Origin: Acidovorax sp. MR-S7
Lineage (GTDB): Bacteria; Pseudomonadota; Gammaproteobacteria; Burkholderiales; Burkholderiaceae_C
DNA length: 64,000 bases
Direction of reading: 5' to 3'
NCBI RefSeq assembly: GCF_000400995.2
Contig: NZ_DF238927.1
Location: 1-64,000 of the forward strand
Below the pieces are notes generated by a model, which did not search any database, was not told where the DNA came from, and saw only the letters and a list, made by a program, of their open reading frames with translations. The translations under genes were made by a program, and so were the position numbers. This document shows, one piece after another, positions 59,491 through 64,000 of this stretch. The first letter of the stretch is position 1; each line of letters opens with the position of its first letter.

Positions 59491-61178
59491 CGCAGCACGC
59501 CACGCTGATCCTGCGCGGTGGCCAGGTGCTGCCGCTGGCCCCGGGCCGGCCCCGGGCCGTGCACGAGGCGCTGGCTATCGTGGGCGACCGCGTGCAGGCC
59601 GTGGGTAGCGTGGCGCAGGTCGATGCGCTTCGCGGCCCCCGCACGCGCGTCATCGCGCTGGAAGGGCGCACCGTGGTGCCGGGCTTCATCGATGCGCACG
59701 CCCATCTGGAGCGCGAGGGCCTCAAGACCCTGCGCCCCAGCCTCGCGCATGCGCGCAGCATTGCCGATGTGCTGGCCGTGGTGGCGCAGGAGGCGCGCCG
59801 CCTCCCTGCGGGGCAATGGATCATCACCATGCCCGTGGGCCAGCCGCCGTTCTACTTCGGTGGGCCCGACACCCTGGCCGAGCGCCGGATGCCCACGCGG
59901 CAGGAACTCGATGGCGTGGCGCCCGACCATCCCGTCTACATCCCGGGCCTGTTCGGCAACTGGGGCGTGCCGCCAGGCTACAGCGCGCTCAACAGCCTGG
60001 GCCTGCAGCGCAACGGTATCGATGCCGACACCTGCCCCGACTGCGCGGGCCTGCAGATCGAGCGCGGCCCCGATGGCGAGCCCACGGGCGTGATCGTGGA
60101 GACCAACAAGCGCCCGCTGGTGGAGTTCTCCATCCTCACCCAGGTGCCGCCATTCGGCTTTGCCGACCGGCTTGAGGGCCTGCGGCGCTCGCTGCCGCTC
60201 TACCACGCCTACGGCACCACCAGCGTGTACGAAGGGCATGGTTCGGCGCCCGAGACGATTGCCGTCTACCGTGCGCTCTGGGAGCGCGGCGAGCTCAGCA
60301 TGCGCACGCGGCTGTGCGTGAGCCCGACCTGGTCCAACGTGGTGGAGGCCAGGGCCGCCATGCGCGACTGGCTGGGCCATGCGCGCGGGCGCGGCACGGG
60401 CGATGATTTTTTCCGCATCAGCGGCGTCTACATCGGCCTCGGGGGCAATGCCGCGGCGGCTGCGGCCGTGCGCCGTGCACTGCCCAACACGGGCTGGTCA
60501 GGCTTTGTCGAATGGGCCAACGGCATCGAAGACTTCCGCAACTACGCCTGGCTGGCCGCCGAGCACGACCTGCGCGTGCACAGCGTGGTGGTTGACCGCG
60601 TGGGCGAGGTGCTCGACGTCTTCGAGGCCATCGACCAGCGCTTTCCCCTCGCAGGCCGGCGCTGGGTGGTCGAGCATGTGGGCCGCGTGACCGCGCGGGA
60701 CATCGAACGCCTGCTGCGCCTGGGCGTGATGGTCACTACCATCCCGTTCTACATGCTCTGGAAGAACGGCGCCGCCTACCTAGAGACGGACCACCCCGAA
60801 GAGACCGTGCCCCAGCGTGCGCTGCTCGAGGCCGGCCTGCCGCTGGCCGCGGGCAGCGACAACATTCCCGTGAGCCCGTTCTGGGCCATGTGGTCGTCCA
60901 TCGTGCGCACCGAACGCACCACGGGCCGCGCGATCGGCCCGGGCCAGGCCCTCGACCGCTGGCAGGCCCTGGCGCTCATGTCGCGCAACGGCGCCTGGCT
61001 GAGCTTCGAGGAGGAGCGCAAAGGCACGCTGGAGCCCGGAAAGTGGGCCGACTTCGCCATCCTCGGCGGTGATCCACTGACTGTCTCCCCCGAGGCGCTG
61101 GCCCACCTGCATGCGGACGCCACGTTCGTGGGCGGCGTGCCGGTGCACGGGGGCGGGGATGCCGCCATTGCAAGGTAA
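59487..61178 (+). CDS. YtcJ-like metal-dependent amidohydrolase
   Basis: Protein of 563 residues of the amidohydrolase-3 family: VVPGFIDAHAHLE with the H-x-H metal site, the YGTTSVYEGHG strand, VEHVGRVTARDIERL, LAAGSDNIPVSPF with the catalytic Asp, and C-terminal GKWADFAILGGDPL. It starts with GTG at 59487, coupled to the permease. As the last gene of the transporter operon it probably hydrolyses an amide or related bond in the imported compound. The substrate is unknown. Confidence 0.88.
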   Translation: MTQHATLILRGGQVLPLAPGRPRAVHEALAIVGDRVQAVGSVAQVDALRGPRTRVIALEGRTVVPGFIDAHAHLEREGLKTLRPSLAHARSIADVLAVVAQEARRLPAGQWIITMPVGQPPFYFGGPDTLAERRMPTRQELDGVAPDHPVYIPGLFGNWGVPPGYSALNSLGLQRNGIDADTCPDCAGLQIERGPDGEPTGVIVETNKRPLVEFSILTQVPPFGFADRLEGLRRSLPLYHAYGTTSVYEGHGSAPETIAVYRALWERGELSMRTRLCVSPTWSNVVEARAAMRDWLGHARGRGTGDDFFRISGVYIGLGGNAAAAAAVRRALPNTGWSGFVEWANGIEDFRNYAWLAAEHDLRVHSVVVDRVGEVLDVFEAIDQRFPLAGRRWVVEHVGRVTARDIERLLRLGVMVTTIPFYMLWKNGAAYLETDHPEETVPQRALLEAGLPLAAGSDNIPVSPFWAMWSSIVRTERTTGRAIGPGQALDRWQALALMSRNGAWLSFEEERKGTLEPGKWADFAILGGDPLTVSPEALAHLHADATFVGGVPVHGGGDAAIAR

Positions 61179-61260
61179 ATCGCCAGCATGTCTTGCAATT
61201 CCACGCGCTGGTTGCATGCTCCCCGCGGGCGTATTCCGTCTGCCCTGAACAATCCCGTTC

Positions 61261-62430
61261 TTAAGTCAGCGCCCCGCGCGCGTCCACGCGGATGATGCGG
61301 TCCACCACCCCATGCGCCAATCCGCCGCGCACGCCGATCAGGTAGTCGTGCAGGTTCACCGTGGGGTCGCAGTGGCCGGGCACCAGCCAGAGCATGCGCC
61401 CCAGGGCGGGCAGGCGGGCCTTGGAGCCTTCGGCGGTCAGCACGCCGTGCTCGTCGCTGCAACTGGCGTAGCGCAGCGCGCGCTCGGGCGGCAGGCCGTG
61501 GACGGTGGGCAGGCCGGAATCGACGGCATGGCTCTTGTGGCCTGCGTCGCAGACGGCGTGGGTGGCGCGGGCGGAGATCACCTGGGTCTTGACGAAAAGC
61601 GCGTGCTCGAAGGCCGGCTGGGCGGGCTCGCGCTCGTTGGCGGCGTAGTCCGCATCCATGTAGAGGAAGGAGCCGGCCTGCAGCTCGCCATAGATGCCGC
61701 TGGCCGCTTCGTGCACCAGGGTGCCTGTGCCGGAGCCGGTGATCAGCGGCACGGGCAGGCCGGCGGCTTCGATCAGCGCACGCGTGTCGGCGGCGGCTTG
61801 CACGACGCGGGCGATGGCGTCGCGCCGCTCCGTGGCGGTGCGCAGGTGCTGGGCGCGGCCGTGGTAGGCCTGCAGCCCGGCGAAGTGCAGGCGCGGCTGC
61901 GCCGCCACGGCCCGGGCCAGGGCGACTGCCTCGGGCCCGGGCGGCACGCCGCAGCGGCCCTGGCCCACGTCGATTTCCACGAACACGTCGATGCCGGCGT
62001 CGCTGCCGGCCACGCGCATGGCTTCGGCCAGGCGGGCCACGCCTTCCTCGCTGTCCACCGCGATGGCCAGCCGCCCGCCGCGCGCCACCAGTTGCGCGGC
62101 CAGCCGCGCGGCACGCAGCAGCTTGCCGGCGGCCAGCACTTCGTTGCTGATGTAGAGGTCGTCCACGCCAGCGGCGGCCAGCGCCTCGGCCTCGGCCACC
62201 TTCTGCACGCAGTGGCCGTGCGCGCCGGCCTTTTCCAGCAGCAGGGCGATCTCGGCGCTCTTGTGCATCTTGGCGTGGGGGCGCCAGCGGACCTGGTGCT
62301 TGCGCGCGAAATCGGCCATGCGCTGGATGTTGCGTTCCATGGCGTCCAGGTCCAAGACCAGGGCGGGCGTGTCGATCAGGTCCACGCGCTGCCCGATGGT
62401 GGCGCGCAGGTGTTCAGGAATGGATTTCAT
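61261..62430 (-). CDS. D-threonine aldolase / D-serine dehydratase-like PLP enzyme (DSD1 family)
   Basis: Protein of 389 residues with the alanine-racemase N-terminal fold: IDTPALVLDLDAMERNI, RWRPHAKMHKSAEI with the PLP lysine, FVEIDVGQGRCG, and a C-terminal domain with HAVCDAGHKSHAVDSGLP and the metal site VPGHCDPTVNLHDY. Members cleave D-threonine or 3-hydroxy-D-aspartate, or dehydrate D-serine. An upstream ATG at 62442 would add 4 residues. It overlaps the phosphatase gene by 17 bp. Confidence 0.88.
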   Translation of the reverse strand: MKSIPEHLRATIGQRVDLIDTPALVLDLDAMERNIQRMADFARKHQVRWRPHAKMHKSAEIALLLEKAGAHGHCVQKVAEAEALAAAGVDDLYISNEVLAAGKLLRAARLAAQLVARGGRLAIAVDSEEGVARLAEAMRVAGSDAGIDVFVEIDVGQGRCGVPPGPEAVALARAVAAQPRLHFAGLQAYHGRAQHLRTATERRDAIARVVQAAADTRALIEAAGLPVPLITGSGTGTLVHEAASGIYGELQAGSFLYMDADYAANEREPAQPAFEHALFVKTQVISARATHAVCDAGHKSHAVDSGLPTVHGLPPERALRYASCSDEHGVLTAEGSKARLPALGRMLWLVPGHCDPTVNLHDYLIGVRGGLAHGVVDRIIRVDARGALT

Positions 62431-63058
62431 CGCGGCTGGCATTATCCAGATGCTGCGTATCGGCCCAGCCGACGAGGGTGAGGCCGCTGCTGTCGGTCCA
62501 CAGCAGGCGGTTGATGGCGGCGTTGGTGAGCTGCCAGGTGCGCGGGGCCTGCAGGTGCAGGCGGGTGGCCAGGCGGTAGAGCACGTCCATCACGCCGCCA
62601 TGCGCGACCAGCACGATCTGCTGGCCCGGGTGGCGGGCGGCGATGGCGTGCACCGTGCGCTCGATGCGCTCGCGCAGCATGGACAGGGACTCGCCCCCGC
62701 CGTCGGGCACGAAGTCGGGGTCGCGCTTGCGCCAGCGCAGGGCCTGGTCGGGCGATTCGTCCTCGATCTGCTGGAACGTGCGGCCCTGGAAGTCGCCGAA
62801 GCAGCGCTCGCGCAGGCCGCGCTCGGGCGTGAGGGGCGCGCCGGTGGCCTGGGCCACGGCCTCGGCGGTGGCCCAGGCGCGCAGCAGGTCGCTGCTGTAG
62901 ATGGCTGCGACAGGCTCGTGGGCCAGCGCCTGGCCGACTTGCCGGGCCTGCCACAGGCCGGTGTCATTGAGCGGAATGTCGAGGTGGCCCTGGATGCGGG
63001 TGTCCACGTTCCAGGCGGTTTCGCCATGGCGGATGGCGATGAGGCGGGTGGCTTGCAT
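62414..63058 (-). CDS. histidine phosphatase family protein (phosphoglycerate-mutase-like)
   Basis: Protein of 214 residues with the RHGETAWN phospho-histidine motif at residues 10-17, RIQGHLDIPLNDTG, YSSDLLRAWATAEAVA, the catalytic ERCFGDFQG acid region and VAHGGVMDVLYR. It is a cofactor-independent phosphatase of the GpmB/CobC branch. Its substrate cannot be deduced. The ATG at 63058 has the family N-terminus; the in-frame upstream extension does not. Confidence 0.9.
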   Translation of the reverse strand: MQATRLIAIRHGETAWNVDTRIQGHLDIPLNDTGLWQARQVGQALAHEPVAAIYSSDLLRAWATAEAVAQATGAPLTPERGLRERCFGDFQGRTFQQIEDESPDQALRWRKRDPDFVPDGGGESLSMLRERIERTVHAIAARHPGQQIVLVAHGGVMDVLYRLATRLHLQAPRTWQLTNAAINRLLWTDSSGLTLVGWADTQHLDNASRDEIHS

Positions 63059-63144
63059 GGGTGGTGCGGATAGGCGGGAAGGACAGTGGCGTGCCTGGAT
63101 TGTCACTCACTCCCCTGGGGCATCACGCCTTCCGTTGACCCATG

Positions 63145-63179
63145 AAAAAAGCCGGCTTGGCGCATTGCCGAGCCGGCTC
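63145..63179 (-). terminator. Rho-independent terminator of the DUF2501 gene
   Basis: On the minus strand AGCCGGCTCGGC, a short loop and GCCAAGCCGGCT form a long stem with one mismatch, followed by six T residues, about 20 bp after the DUF2501 stop codon. Confidence 0.9.
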
Positions 63180-63195
63180 GTGTATGTGCCGAGGG

Positions 63196-63648
63196 TCAGA
63201 GCAGCGACTTGGCGTTGTCGAGCACGAAGTCGCAGGCCTTTTCCTTCAGGTCGCCCTTGACCTTGTCGAGGTTGAAGGTCTTGCCGCCCGAGCCTGTGAC
63301 CATGCCAGACAGGCCGCTCAGGTAGCCCTCGTCCTTGGGCTCTTCCTTCTGGCCCAGGCCCATCTTGCCCAGCAGCTGGTCCTTGACCTGCGCCGCCTTG
63401 TTGGCGTTCAGGTAGTTGTTCTTCATGCAGTAGGTGATCACGCCGGCCGCGTTGCTGGCCGTGCCCGAGCCGGTCAGGCCCATGGCGGACAGGGCGGACA
63501 TGTCCGCGCCGCCGCCCAGCATGCCGCCGAGCGCCGACGTGCCCGAGGCCTGGCCGCGCAGGGCGTCTCCCAGGCCGGCGGCGTGCGCGCCGGCGCCCAG
63601 TCCGCACAGGCTGGCCCACAGCAGGCCGGAGATGGCGATTGTCTTCAT
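63196..63648 (-). CDS. DUF2501 (YjjA-like) secreted protein
   Basis: Protein of 150 residues with a Sec signal peptide (cleavage after AHA). A Gly/Ala/Met-rich stretch follows, then the DUF2501 core (GVITYCMKNNYLNANKAAQVKDQLLGKMG) and C-terminal LKEKACDFVLDNAKSLL with two conserved Cys. AAGGAA precedes the ATG at 63648. It is a periplasmic protein of unknown function with its own terminator. Confidence 0.9.
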   Translation of the reverse strand: MKTIAISGLLWASLCGLGAGAHAAGLGDALRGQASGTSALGGMLGGGADMSALSAMGLTGSGTASNAAGVITYCMKNNYLNANKAAQVKDQLLGKMGLGQKEEPKDEGYLSGLSGMVTGSGGKTFNLDKVKGDLKEKACDFVLDNAKSLL

Positions 63649-63761
63649 GGCAGTTCCTTCCAATGGTGCGCGCGGGCCGAGCCAGGAGCGCACGGCGGCT
63701 GCGCGGGAAGGGGCACGTTAGCACGGGGTGGCGCGTGCGAATGTGGACGTTTGCAAACCGG

Positions 63762-64000
63762 CTAGCGAGCCGGGGCGGGTGCCACGGTGGCCGGCGTGGC
63801 CGGTTGCGGGGCAGGGCGTGCGGCGGACTGCGGCTGCACTTCCGTGCGGATGGTGCGCCGGCCCCGCGGCGGCTGCGGGAAGCCGCTGAGGGCCTGGTTG
63901 AAGAGCACGCCGTAGATGGCCGGGTCGTCCGTCCACACGTCTTCATAGACGGCGGAGGTTTCGTACACCACCTGCTGGGTGGCCGCGTCGCGCAGCACCA
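63762..64000 (-). CDS. DUF4136-like protein, C-terminal part (cut by the window end)
   Basis: The last 79 codons are visible: LRDAATQQVVYETSAVYEDVWTDD and VLFNQALSGFPQPPRGRRTI, a pattern typical of the end of DUF4136 lipoproteins, then a Pro/Ala-rich tail. The start, a presumed lipoprotein signal and the rest of the domain lie beyond the window. Confidence 0.65.
   Translation of the reverse strand, partial: VLRDAATQQVVYETSAVYEDVWTDDPAIYGVLFNQALSGFPQPPRGRRTIRTEVQPQSAARPAPQPATPATVAPAPAR

Noticed and set aside
1-64000. tRNA, rRNA, prophage or integrative element
   Set aside because: I saw no cloverleaf-like sequence with a conserved T arm, no rRNA segments, no integrase or phage structural genes. 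A tRNAscan-type run was not possible here.

Overview
The window is about 64 kb of GC-rich (roughly 70%) chromosomal DNA. It very probably comes from a betaproteobacterium of the family Comamonadaceae (Acidovorax / Alicycliphilus / Diaphorobacter-like). The evidence is the codon use, the Bug/TctC binding proteins, an IPTL-CTERM protein, a class I PHA synthase operon, and at least eleven copies of a short palindromic repeat of the type AGCGCTT-N6-AAGCGCT that I associate with this family. I see no tRNA, rRNA, CRISPR array, phage or complete transposon. The species assignment is inference.

Layout. 1-3.4 kb: remains of a 7TMR-DISM sensor gene, cut near a possible IS end, with its divergent OmpR-type regulator, then an NHL-repeat IPTL-CTERM protein whose signal peptide contains an amber codon. 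3.5-6.8 kb: a Ser/Thr kinase-UspA fusion coupled to a metallophosphoesterase, then ohrR-ohr with a tandem OhrR operator. 6.9-13.3 kb: a catabolic cluster with HpaI-type aldolase, HpaH-type hydratase, FAH-family protein, LigI-like amidohydrolase, RidA-like protein and TctC receptor, divergent from a flavin-reductase-like gene and an IclR regulator. 13.3-21.2 kb: 3-hydroxybutyryl-CoA dehydrogenase, GMC oxidoreductase, hemerythrin protein, ADP-forming acyl-CoA synthetase fused to GNAT, and a chemoreceptor. 21.2-27.3 kb: a PHA operon (phaC, small unknown gene, FabI-like reductase, MaoC-Pta fusion, acetate/propionate kinase) behind a TATG-repeat palindrome. 27.4-33.0 kb: soluble histidine kinase and NarL-type regulator, then a cyanate ABC transporter and cyanase. 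33-42.7 kb: amn, a PAS-GGDQF-EAL protein, a CDF exporter, dtd, a decaying cluster of small envelope genes, a TauE exporter, ybeY and phoH. 42.7-52.7 kb: ruvA, a lipoprotein protease, a TctC receptor, then DUF2760 / Hsp70 / DUF1801 / long Hsp70, and ruvB. 52.7-64 kb: MgtC-like protein, two small genes, lysoplasmalogenase-like protein, a sulfonate-type ABC operon with a flavin monooxygenase-like gene and an amidohydrolase, a D-threonine-aldolase-like enzyme, a histidine phosphatase, and DUF2501 and DUF4136 proteins.

How the genes work together. Several operons use ATGA or GTGA overlaps for coupling. The PHA operon can be read as a route joining (R)-3-hydroxyacyl-CoA supply and polymerisation with acyl-phosphate-based ATP recovery. 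The cyanate operon couples uptake to CO2/ammonia release and sits behind a two-component system and a candidate sigma-54 promoter. The two Hsp70-like ATPases with DUF2760 form a conserved but functionally undefined chaperone-like cassette. The most striking structural theme is the palindromic repeat family. It sits at gene 3' ends, supplies stop codons and one Shine-Dalgarno, and has entered coding sequence in frame at three places, twice in one Hsp70 gene.
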